Origin: Bugula neritina
Lineage: Eukaryota; Bryozoa; Gymnolaemata; Cheilostomatida; Bugulidae
DNA: 60,000 nucleotides
Assembly (NCBI GenBank): GCA_964035545.1
Contig: OZ037767.1
Coordinates: 8,920,207 to 8,980,206, forward strand
Direction: 5' to 3'
Below, piece by piece: positions 36,192 to 47,200 of the stretch. A program made the translations under genes and the position numbers. The notes beneath the pieces were generated by a model, which ran no database searches, had not been told where the DNA came from, and saw only the letters and a program-made list of their open reading frames with translations. How positions within the stretch are numbered: the first letter of the stretch is position 1; each line of letters opens with the position of its first letter.

Positions 36192-36932
36192 TCAACTTTT
36201 ATTATTATCTGCGAAGTTATGCAATGACAAGGGCCCATTCGGAAGTGGACTGCTTTCCCCGCAAATTGTTTCTCTTTTGAAGCAAACAGGCCCAACTACT
36301 AGCTTGTTAAGATCTAAGGAGCTGAGTATATTCCATTCATAGTTAGCAACAATGTATTGGTTATTTCCCACGCTGGCAATTTTATGTGGATAAGTAAATT
36401 GAACCTCATCAGCTTTTCCATAGTATAAGTTACCAGGCATCGTAGAGCCAGCTACCACTTTGCTGTTAACAAATCCTTTGTCAGACCAACTTACCTGAGA
36501 AATGTAGCCAGCCATATTAGCTACCAGCAACTCTTGGTTAGCCCAGAGCAGTCCTCTTGGGTTCTTGAGGTTAGATTTTGTCACCATATTTAGTTCTCCT
36601 GTCTCCAAATTTACAGATCTCAGTGCATTGTTCAATTCATCAGTAACTAGTAACTTGCCTGGGTTCCTAATATCTACCTTCACACCCCATGGGTAAAACA
36701 ACCGCCCAACCCATACTCTTCCATTCTTATTGCCACCAGATCCACATGTTCCTGCTAGTGATTACACATTGTTGTGTCCCCTGTGAAGAACATAGATCGG
36801 CAATTCTCGGTGGTCTGACCATTGGTTGTTTGTAGACCAGCAAAAGTGCCGTCATTCCTGTAGCCATCTTATTCCATATGAAACACTTCGGCAGAAACTT
36901 GAAGAAACAATTCTGATGCGTTGTAAGAGACA
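36192..36932 (-). pseudogene. Broken NHL/beta-propeller-like coding sequence
   Basis: The frame 36701-36192 (169 residues, and open further up to a stop at about 36765) has propeller-blade text: LAGTCGSGG, RLFYPWGVKVD, GKLLVTDELNNALRSVNLET, LKNPRGLLWANQELLVANM and KIASVGNNQYIVANYEW. This resembles NHL repeats, where P.G..VD and L.VTD.NN.R...L recur. Upstream, coding-like text switches frame: after TTATTTCAG at 36932 it reads VSYNASELFLQVSAEVFHME, TAA, DGYRNDGTFAGLQTTNGQ and on to TGDTTMCNH, TAG. Two stops and a frame change before the propeller suggest a disabled copy, a short unseen intron or sequence error. A possible signal-peptide exon (37899-37954, MILKNWFIFV) lies upstream on the same strand. 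Confidence 0.5.
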
Positions 36933-37089
36933 CTGAAATAAGTTTTTGTATCGTGTTAATTGATAAAAACCATGAAAGGTTATAATCACTCTCCTTGTGA
37001 GAAACCCTGACAGAAAGGGTTTTCTTAAAAGCAGACTATATAAAGTACTTATTCATATGTGGCACAGGAGCAATTATGATATGATGCTT

Positions 37090-37172
37090 GTCCTAACATC
37101 ACCGAGGTCTTTACTGGGAATCTAACCTATAACATCAAGTTACTAAGCCAAACACCCCTAGACCTGCTCTCT
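37090..37172 (-). repeat. tRNA-derived SINE-like fragment
   Basis: On the minus strand GTTTGGCTTAGTAACTTG and, about 8 bases on, GGTTAGATTCCCAG resemble the A and B boxes of a tRNA-derived SINE. No full cloverleaf is seen. Confidence 0.4.
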
Positions 37173-38104
37173 GCATTGCATTACTTAATAATATGAGTCA
37201 TCAATAAATTGGTGAATATGCCGGAAAATTAGTGGGAAAAAATACTGCAAACTATTTTATCAAGGCACAAGTTTTATTATTTACTAACAACTTAAAACCT
37301 TAATAAAATACTCTTATACATATTATTAAGCAGTTGGTGATTATCAAACTAATATCTTGAAAAGTAAATGTGAATTACACTATATGAATATAAGGTTCTT
37401 ATGTTGTAATATATTTGCTGTAGTCTATGCCATACAGGACATATATTTATTCACCTTAATTCATGATTTTTATTCGACTCTGCCTTTTCACTTGCAGCCA
37501 GTAGAATCTAAAAAAGAAATTAACAAACTCCAACAAAGATGTATTAGAGAAAGTTGATTGCATTTCATAATTTCACAATATACAAAGAAGTTTTTGTAAA
37601 GTTTTATGTAAGTGTTATTTTAAAAAGTCTAATAGGCTGACTTAAAATTCTGATTTCAGTCAATTTAGTAAAAGATTTTATAAAACTGTAAGTATCAAAT
37701 GTAAGAAAAAACATTCAAATATTATATATTTTATACACTTCATAGGCTTGTCTAGTACTTAAATTGTCTACGTAAGTTCCTCAGCTTAATAAACTAAACT
37801 TTATAGCAATTATCAAAGATCTATACAAACTAATAGTAAAAATTAGCTATATTCTATTATTGTAACTACACAACTTGTTAGTAAAATGATATACTTACCA
37901 CAAAAATAAACCAGTTTTTCAATATCATTTTGTACTCAAACAGCCTTCTTCGTACTGAAAGGTTCAGAATACAGAATGTTTACTTTAGTAGCAAATACGT
38001 TGTATTAGAGTGTCTCAATTATTACCAACTCACATAATTATGTTTCTTCTCACATATAGTCCTACCATGTAGATATTCAAGATATACTGCTTACAATGGT
38101 CAAT

Positions 38105-38440
38105 TCATAAAGTCACCGTTACTATTGAAGCTATTATTGGATACTTTAAGGGTGAAATGAAAAAATAATATATTTGTATTTGGCTATAGCTTTTGGTTAT
38201 CAAGCTGAAAAGTTCGCTATATGGTATCTCAGTAAAGATAGAAATACTTGCAGGATAGATTAGAGGATTCATTCCGAAGTACTTTTTGTCTTGCTTAGAT
38301 CTAAACAGCTTTAACTCGTAGCGATGAATAGGAGGCTCAGCAAAAGAATGCCTTTGCTGAGCATAAAGTGAGAGCATTATACCTCAATCTATGTACGGCA
38401 GTTGATCAGGGGTTGTCTCCTCATCAGCGTGGAACAGAAG
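38105..38440 (-). pseudogene. Coding-like segment with an in-frame stop (unrecognised)
   Basis: The minus frame reads LLFHADEETTPDQLPYID, TGA, GIMLSLYAQQRHSFAEPP, HRYELKLFRSKQDKKYFGMN, PLIYPASISIFTEIPYSELF and on to a stop at 38105. The codon pattern is coding-like on both sides of the TGA. It may start at the ATG after the TGA (38377; 90 residues) or be the remnant of an exon. I do not recognise it. It lies upstream of, and on the same strand as, the broken propeller sequence. Confidence 0.3.
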
Positions 38441-39106
38441 GTATATAAAGTTGTATCAGTTAAAACACTAATTCTTACCTTTACAATTTATATTTGTTGT
38501 ATTTAATAGAGCAGGCGATGGAATGAAGTTTTCCAATAAGATATATTTATAAAAACTCAAAGAAGTCTATATATTTATTGTAATTCCTTATAATTTCTAA
38601 TTCTAGTTTTCATAAATGGATAATTTTGAAATGTGCAATAAAATTTTAAAATTTACCTTTGCTATATATAATGATATTATGCTTTTAGTAAGTATTTGGC
38701 AAATAAATTGGTCAGCAATCGGCTAACATTTAAATATTCATGGCCGCATGTGTGATAAAAATATCACCATGTAAAAATATATGAATTTGTTCAACAAAAT
38801 ATTATTTAACTGGGCATCACAGCTAAAAAATTGAATTAATATATTAGTTTTATGCTATCAAATATTTCTATAATAATTCTAACATATGAATATAATATGA
38901 TTGTTGAAGATTAACGTAAATAACTTAAACTCAATGTTGATTCTAAAAACCATTGTTGCCCGCACTTCACTTGCAGCATATTTGTGTACACAGCTAGAAG
39001 ATTTTATCTTAACTTGTACTGTATTGCTATGATTATATTGATGTAAATGTAATATTAATATGGATTTCTCTGTATTATTAACTCATCTGTTCTGTATTTT
39101 GAACAG

Positions 39107-42100
39107 CATTCTAAACCTCGAAGAACTGGGTAAGCAACATAATCATTATATTACAACATTAAACAACTACAACATATGCTAATTCTATTCAAAGTAGATG
39201 TTTTGTAGTCATCATATTTACTAATGTGTGAGACATATATGCACTTACTTATCTCTGCAAGCAGATATATCCAGTCTAGTTCTTATTATAAAAACTATAT
39301 AGTATAAATTTACTCTCAATTGTTATTATACTTGCCATAGTTTATAACTGTTACTGTTATAAAGTATGATTCTACAGGCTTGTGGTAAAGAGTTGCTGTG
39401 TGCAGCATGTTAATATAATACTAGTTTCAGTAGCAATGAGTGTATCTACAGTACTTATTAATATGTATTCTAGTACTAATCTATGTCATAGCTAAGAGCT
39501 ATTGAGTCACAACTATAAATTATGTAAAATATATATAGTTTCTATGGATAAAAACTGGATTAAGAGAACTCAATATTTCGAAAAATAGAGTATTTATATT
39601 TAGTATTGATACTATATTGGAGTTAATAAACTTATTTGCTCATTTAAATGACTGCAAATTGTTTTTTCGTGTAGTATAAACTACTATCAACAGGTCGTTA
39701 TGGTCGAGTGATTCTGTTTGGGAATTATACTGTTTGTGTATTGCTACGCGAGTTTCTCAGTTGGCGTCTCCTAAATGCGCAATCAAAATGTCCCGCCTGT
39801 TGAGGGAGGATAACTCCGGTTACGCGAAACACTTTCTAGCACGCGTAAGCACAAAGGAAAAATCTTTGCTTGCGCATTTAGGAGACGCCAACTACGAAGA
39901 AACTCGCGTAGCAATACACAAACAATATAAATTCCAAAACAAAATCACCCAACCGTAATGACCTGAGGAGCGTAGTTTATACTAAACGTAGCAAATTTGT
40001 AGTCATTTAAATGAGTAAATAAGTTTGTTATATCCAATATAGTATAAAGTATCAATACTAAATATATAATATATATATTATTATCAATTCACAAATTGAG
40101 AGAGTGTAACATGCAGTCTGCCCATTTCTAAAATTCTATTTATAGCACATGCTATGCATATGAGAAACTGAAAGCTTTTACCATAACTTAAACTATTAAA
40201 TGCCTTTATGTTATAATTACAGATAAATGTTTCCGTGTTGAGAAACCCAAGTCAGTTCTGCAAAGGTTTATAGGATATTTGTAAGTAAATTTACTATAAA
40301 TATGCGTACATCGGCATCAGCTATCAATTTCTACAACTTTTTATCAAAAATAGATACTATTCTGATGCAATATTGTAGGACTTAATTATTTCACAGGTTA
40401 CATGATTTTATATATTAAATAGGTGTAAAATAGGATGCTCCAAAATTATGATATAAATTGGTTATAAAAACAACCCAGTCTTTTTTAATTTAATATTTAT
40501 GAAAGCATATTTCTAAAAACTGTAGACTGTTAACTTTCCCAATTAAGAATTGTCTACATGTTTTATTTGTTAATATTTTAGTTATGATGTTGAACCTCCA
40601 CATATTCCAAATACATTGGAAGGTAAATTTTCTAGTTCCTGTTTTGTTTTTATAAATTTTGTTTTAATTACCTGCATGTGTTATCACACTGTCTGCCAAT
40701 GTTTATTTGAATTATCTGGTGTTAAACTAACTTAGTTTTATGAATGTTATTTCCTGATGTTGCTAGTAATACCAATACGTTATTGAATAATATTAGTTAG
40801 AGTTGAATGAAGGGTTATGAGTTTGTGATAGATTTTTGTGATATTTCCTTGCAGTAATGAATTTCTATACTAATGTGGGTCTAATTTATAGTCAGCTAGC
40901 ATGTGCAGGTTTTAATTTATAATCTGATGTATAACCTTGCAGTATGTTGGAGTTATTGTCTCAGGCTAATACTAAAAACAGGCTCACAGGCTAATACTAT
41001 CACAGATTATCTCCAGTTTGATGGGTAAGTGGGAATAAATTCTTACTACGCCATATCTGGTTATGCTTTAAACAATTACCTCCTTTTAAAGAAACTAAAG
41101 TAGTCAAGAAGGTGCTAAATTATTTATCTTGTAGCTTGCAATATTTTTTTATTATAAAAGCAGATTTCACTTGCAAAAGTTGGAATAATTATTTCAGCAA
41201 GCTTTATAGAAAAGTGCTTTTTTGACCCAACAAAAACACTAGTCCCCTTTTCTCTACACAAATAGAAATTACCAGCTAATTTTATATTTCAGAATGGCTT
41301 ATATCAGAGAGATCCTGTTTCTTACCATTGTGGCTCTAATAATGGTGACTGTCAAAAGACGTAAACAGAAAGTGTCAGACAACTCCAATACAAAAGTGTC
41401 CGGGATGTCATCTCGTAGCACTGAGACTTCCTGCCCACTAAGAACTCATACCGGGTGTCAGAGTGAGTTATTATGTGTTGTAAATTAGTATAACATAATG
41501 TGATATAATTTATTTGAATATAATATAGTGTATAAGCTATAATATAATATAATGTAATGCAGTACCATACAGTAGAATATAAAATAATTTGATGTAATAT
41601 TCTATGTCACATGTGGTATTTATGTGTTTTAGTAATATGAAAATATATTATTATACTATAATAATAATATAATGTGTGATGAAAATAATTAATTTGTATA
41701 TATCAGATTCTAGCATTATTAGTTGCATAGTGTAACAAAACATAACATAATAATTTTACGAGACTGTAAAAATTTAGTGTAGGAAGCCTTTGCATCTAAC
41801 TTTCTCATTAATAAAATCTACTATTGTTGAAAATTTAAAAATTATACAAGAAAAATACTTGGAAAAGTGATAATCAAAAATGTGGCTGAGCAAAAGGTTT
41901 ATGCAAAGATGTGTTTCATGTTTTTTTATTTTGGAGAGCCTGTTCATGCACACAGATGTTTTTTACTCATTGAAAATTTTTTTACCTTTTAGCTGATATC
42001 AATCTCACAAAAGAAAAGCCATCCATAAAGACTGCAACAGCTTTCACACAAACAGTGGTGAAAGAAACTTGTGGAATAGCTATTCAAACAAACAGCAAAG

Positions 42101-44293
42101 TGGTTTGTGATGCTTCAAGTCAAAGAAGTAGAAATGAGACCCGTGAAATTGGCAGTCAAGGAGTTTCCATATCTACTGCAAATAGAAACGCACAAACCAG
42201 TGTGCAATATACTCAGGATGGGAAAACTCAAACCAGTGTCTCTTCTACTCAAGACGAAAACACACAAACCGATGTTGTTTTAGATCTCCAAACCACTAGC
42301 ATTCAAAGTAAGCATTTTTATTAAACAATTATAGAGAAAGATGCTTTGTAAAAACTTTAATTTTTGGATTCAAATCAAGCATTTTCATGATAGTTGTTTT
42401 GCTTTAAATAAAAAAATTGAATAAAGTTTTTGGGAATAAAATTAATATATGTTTAATTTTAGCCACTAACCCAGTCAACTCAAATGACCGAGGCCAGCAG
42501 AATCTGAAAAGCTCAAATGATGTCCATTTTCAGAGTGACAAGTGTCAATCAAAAGCCGCCGGTAACTCAACATCTCAAGGGCCACCAATTCCAGCGTCAA
42601 CAACCAGCAGCAGGAAAGCGAGAAGCAAACGAAGAGACCGAAATATGACAGCGCTTTCCTGTCTCGACCAGTTTTTTAAGCAGAGAGCCTTCCAGGATGA
42701 AAATGCCCTCACAGGAACTAAGTCAGGAGACAGCGATGAGGACTCCGTGAACCCTAGTGTCTTCTTAACCACAAATACTACACCAGCAGACAAGGAGGTA
42801 GAAGTTAAAAACCTTCAAGTTCCTTCTATGGCCGGAAAAGAGACACTCATGATGGAAAAAGAAGCTAAGGCTTCTGATAATATTGAGATCAACAACTCAA
42901 AGTCAACAACAGCAATCCCTGAGATGAAGGCAGCACCAGTTAATGATGACACTGAACTGAAAGTCACTAAGAGTGCAGAGAAACTTTCTCAAGCTCGAGC
43001 CAATCTTGAGGAATTAAAGACAAGAGCTTTTGTCAATGACATAATCAATAATATTGTTACAAATGCTACAAAAAAATTGTTTAAATCTAATCTGGGTTCA
43101 GAAAATGAAGACATCAGAGCTACTGAAGAAGATGAACAAGATTCAGCAGAATATGACAGAATATACATCCATACATTGCCAACGATAGAGGAAGAAGAAT
43201 GGGAAGTTGATATACCAGCAACTTATGAAAGAGTTTCCAAAAAAGATGTTTTGGATGAAGCAATAAAGTCTATGGCTGAACTTGCCTCCTTGACAGATTC
43301 ATTTTTGAATGACGTTTCAGTAAAAAGTAGTTCAGCGGATATGATTGGCTCAAGAGTGCCAAGAGGTGATAATAATGATCTACAAGTTGACTTAGATACT
43401 CAAGATGACAGATAGGAAACATCTTCTATAGATTCTTTTGAGGTAAGTTGATATAATCGGCATAAAACTATTTTTATATTTTAAAGAAGCAGATAGTATG
43501 TTCTAAATGTTGGCAAATTTGAGTGATTTAGCTTAATTATACTAATGTTTTGTGAATATTTTTGCTCAAAATTTAGCTAATACTGTCATACAAACCTTAA
43601 GAGTTCTGGTCTCCAAGGTTCAACTGAAAATATAAAAACTTTGTGGTAAAAATTTATTGTTACTCAAAAATAGTATAACTCTCAAGTATTAATTTTTCAA
43701 AGGATAATGAGAGAAAAATAAGAACTGATTATCAAATCAGAAGACAACTCCAGCTTAGCCTGTGTTCCAGTGAAACTGATGTATCTTGCTCCTGTATGAA
43801 AAGAGTTGGTGAGTAGAGAGTACTAGTATACAGCTAAATATTAGCATCACTTGATAGTGAGCTGAATATATCCGATAAATTGGAGTTTACTGATAATACC
43901 TGCTGTCCATGTTCCGTTACTTAGTAGTTCATTAGAACAAGTTGCAATATTTTTGCTCATGACCATGTATAGAATCAAATATAGAAATATCATCCCTGTG
44001 ATTTTTGATCGCAATTTAACCAAAAACTTTATTCTTACCACTTCACATCTAGAAATATATTATAATTGTATTTTGCATTAAATTCATAAAATTTCATTGG
44101 TCTGCTATGATATAATATATAATCTAATAACTTTACTTATTTCTATGCTGCTGTAGGTGGTGCTCACTCATTAAAGAAATCTAAAATACCGAGACCAGTG
44201 ACATCAGCTGGTTCTCTTGCACCTTTAAAGAGAAAAATCTATTCCCAAAAGCAAAGATCGCTTATCCCTGTTCGCAGCTCTATCTCTAAATAA
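39107..44293 (+). CDS. Unrecognised one-pass membrane protein with TQT and SxIP motifs, in-frame TAG
   Basis: Nine exons: 39107-39129, 40223-40280, 40582-40622, 40943-41024, 41293-41462, 41993-42307, 42463-43442, 43703-43808, 44157-44293. All are GT-AG and in phase; at least one upstream exon is missing, since the first visible one starts mid-codon. The text runs ILNLEELDKCFRVEKPKSVL, FIGYFYDVEPPHIPNTLE, VCWSYCLRLILKTGSQANTI, then a membrane segment (ILFLTIVALIMVTV) followed by KRRKQK. A disordered Ser/Thr/Gln region follows with CQTD, FTQTV, IQTN, AQTS, KTQTS and NTQTD (LC8-type TQT motifs), then a basic SRKARSKRRDR patch and acidic, helical stretches. TAG at 43413 ends this frame after about 547 residues. 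The exon continues open to its donor, and two further exons add a basic tail of 89 residues in all, with SKIP and SLIP (SxIP, EB1-type) and a final TAA. Likely a membrane-to-microtubule adaptor (inference). I recognise no family. Confidence 0.7.
39595..40066. mobile_element. Foldback (MITE-like) inverted repeat element, about 472 bp
   Basis: The arms at 39595-39782 and 39870-40066 are imperfect reverse complements over nearly their whole length. Outer ends: TATATTTAGTATTGATAC and GTATCAATACTAAATATA. Inner ends: GCGTCTCCTAAATGCGCAA and its complement. The centre (39783-39869) is unusually G+C-rich. Target duplication is unclear (A+T-rich flanks). It lies in an intron of the membrane-protein gene. 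Confidence 0.85.
43413..43415 (+). other. In-frame TAG inside an otherwise intact coding exon
   Basis: The context is GAC AGA TAG GAA ACA. The following nine codons run to a good donor (GAG|GTAAGT), and two more exons keep the frame to a TAA at 44291. See the gene entry. Confidence 0.85.
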
Positions 44294-47200
44294 CTCAACA
44301 AATAATGGCAAGGCAGCAAGGCATAGTTCTTTACTTAGAAGTAGTTTGTTAATTTCAAGAGTAGAAACCATTACCTATATGAAAACTGTCAATTAACTCT
44401 TAAAATTTCGAATTATCAATTTTTTTCACATATTATAGGCAGTTTCTATTCTCAGTGTTAAATTGAGATCAACATTGGAAATAATATTGCTAAATTTGAA
44501 AACTGACAATAGTAACTTTGTAGGGGTGATGTTCTCAGTTTAAAAAATTCTAAAAAGCTTGAAAAAAAAATTAATTTTCATTTATTTATTTCAAACATTA
44601 CATGACAAAATTTTAGCCTTTCTCTTTTTATAGCAAGATCTCTAGATGCCCAGAATTGAAATATAAAAAGAATCATATTATAAATTATTAACATTTTGAA
44701 ACAGTGTGGGTCTTTCATGAGTAAGCTGCATTCACCTCGTTTATGATAAAAAAAATAGGTTTTGCTCTATGTAATGAATGACTACCTATTCAATTTACAA
44801 TTAATTGTTTCTATTTATAAAAAAATCAAATCTCCAAAAAAAAATAATTAAGTGTAGCATTACTATATATTTTTTTAAAACTATATACTATAAGTTATTA
44901 TATATCCTGCTATTGTGATATTGTATAAGTGATATTATTTTATTAGTTAGTACTGAAATTCAAAAAAAATCTGAAAAAAAGTTTGAATTTTATTTATTCA
45001 ATTGTGCCTTTTAAACAGTAAATGACAACCTTTTAGCATTTTTCTTTTTAGAAAAATCTTTATAGATCTGTGTAATGTAAAAAAGAAGAGTATGGACCGT
45101 AAACAAATGCTATAACTCTAAATCCTCTATCCTCTTTTATTATTATATTTCTCTTGCTCCTGAAATAAGTGTTACATCTATTTGTTCTACTTGAAAATTG
45201 ATTAAATAACTTTTTTGGAATATTTTTTGTTTATTGAATCAGATTCTTTCAAAACCAGCTGAAAATCTGTAATATTTTTGCTTCTCTTAGTTTCACCAGT
45301 AAATGACTGTATATCCACAGCATAGTTAAGGTCATCCCCAGCAAAAAATCATCTCATAATCTAGTCTCAGTTCCTATATGCTAATGCTCTGTGGGCGGCA
45401 TGCGTATTGCCTACTTGTTATAATTTAGCATGAGGTTGAACAATTGCCAACATTAGCTAGGGCTGCGCCTATATTTCCATTGCAACTATTATCACTATCT
45501 ATTGAGCAAGCACGTGGTCGTGGCACGCCTCAGCATCACATTATTATTACAACAGGCTGGTGCATGGTTCATTTCATGTACAATATACTTGATGCACAAA
45601 AAAAGATGGATTTCATAACTTCTGTTCAGCCAACAATGTAAAACTATTTCAGATTCTGGAAGCAAGCTAAATGTTTATACTTTTACTCAATATTTATCTA
45701 TTTGGCTAGTCTAATGAAATAATTATTGACAATAACTTTTGAAATGATAATGCAGATATTATTTAAATAACTTAGAATGCAGATGCAACAAATAGTTTAG
45801 AGAGATGCTCTTTTCTCAAAACATAATGTTTTCAGGCTAGACTATTTATATATATCTGCTCAATACTATTGACTGACCTTAAACCAATAATACCTTTATT
45901 ATTAAAATCATTTTTAGTTGCACCAACTAAAAGCTAAAATTGACCTCTTAGTGCTAACTCTTACTATCAGTTACAGACAGCCCAATAGCTTAGCATAGTA
46001 AAGAGACTTGTGTAGGTAAGATAGTTATGTGTGTGTGAATTTATTGGTAGCTGTAAGGGGCAGATATGCAGTATTTTGTGTGACTGCTTTGAGTTTGGGT
46101 AAAGGATTTGATTGCTGCAAGTTTCTAATAATGCTATAGTACTTGTGTTGTCCCTTTGGCACTATAGTACAAGCATTAATCAACACTCATTGAAGTGAGT
46201 TGGAACTTATATATAAAAGGTTAAAACGTGAGCCTGTGCTATAAATATTCTATTTGCTTCCTGTTGTATACAGTCTAAACTCTGAAGAGTCCAATCAAGC
46301 CTACATGGCTTCTAGCTGAATGTCCAAATTGACTATGAGCTATATCTTGTTGCTCAACACTGGGCTACTGGGCACTGCTGGCAACTGCTAACGCAGTGTT
46401 CACTCAAGCATGATATCATGGACTTGTATACCAACTCAGAGCCAAGATTATCAACTGTTTTATGTTCCTAAATTTAGCATCTAATAGAAAAAGCTGTGTC
46501 TAGTTAGAGTGTTAGACTGACTGACACCATGCTTGCCTGAGTTAAACAGTCAATATGAAAAGTTTTAATCTTAGCTAGGCAAGTATTGAGATTTTGAAAA
46601 GAAAGCCTTCTTAAGATAAAATAAAAGATATCCATTGAGGATTCGGATTTTTCCAGTCTTATAGGTGTCATTTAATAAGCTCAAATATTAGCAATGCATT
46701 AGCCTATCTGCCATATTTTGATACTGCAGATATAACATTCCATAAAAAGAATTGACTTAAGAATTTAGGCATGTGTAACAAATCAACCAGATTTATTTAA
46801 ACACTGAATATATAGCCATTACTAAAGATCACAACAAAAATCAGTGTGGATCTTAAAGCATAACATAATTATTTTATATCTGTATGATCAGGCATAGAAG
46901 TAACAAGTTCAATAAATAAATTGAACATGCAGAAGGTATAACAGCTGTGAACTATTGTGAAGGAGCAAATCAGGTCTTTTTATAGAAATACATCCTATAC
47001 GTATATTACAAACATGGGGGAAATAATAGGTTAGTATCCTAATTGTTTTTCTCAAACGTTAAATAATGAATAATGGCAAGACTGACTTTTTAAAGAAGCA
47101 GAATCTATAGAAAATCAAGCTGCAAAAGCCTAACCAAAAGACACATTGCTAGGGTGATTAGTCCTATCGATTATTTTAAGTTTAATTTTAGTTTTTATAT

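Noticed and set aside
38333-38440. Plus-strand exon-like reading (EAQQKNAFAEHKVRAL) ahead of the 39.1 kb gene
   Set aside because: Its phase does not fit the first visible exon of that gene, its acceptor is poor, and the minus frame over the same bases is longer with better codon use.
31598-43415. UAA/UAG reassigned to glutamine, suggested by several in-frame stops with coding text after them
   Set aside because: Sm D2 and the unrecognised six-exon gene end properly at TAA, and the stops sit in otherwise doubtful or decayed loci; simple nonsense mutations or missed introns are likelier.
45444-45641. 65-codon plus frame
   Set aside because: No start context, splice sites or family; kept only as a note in the intergenic entry.
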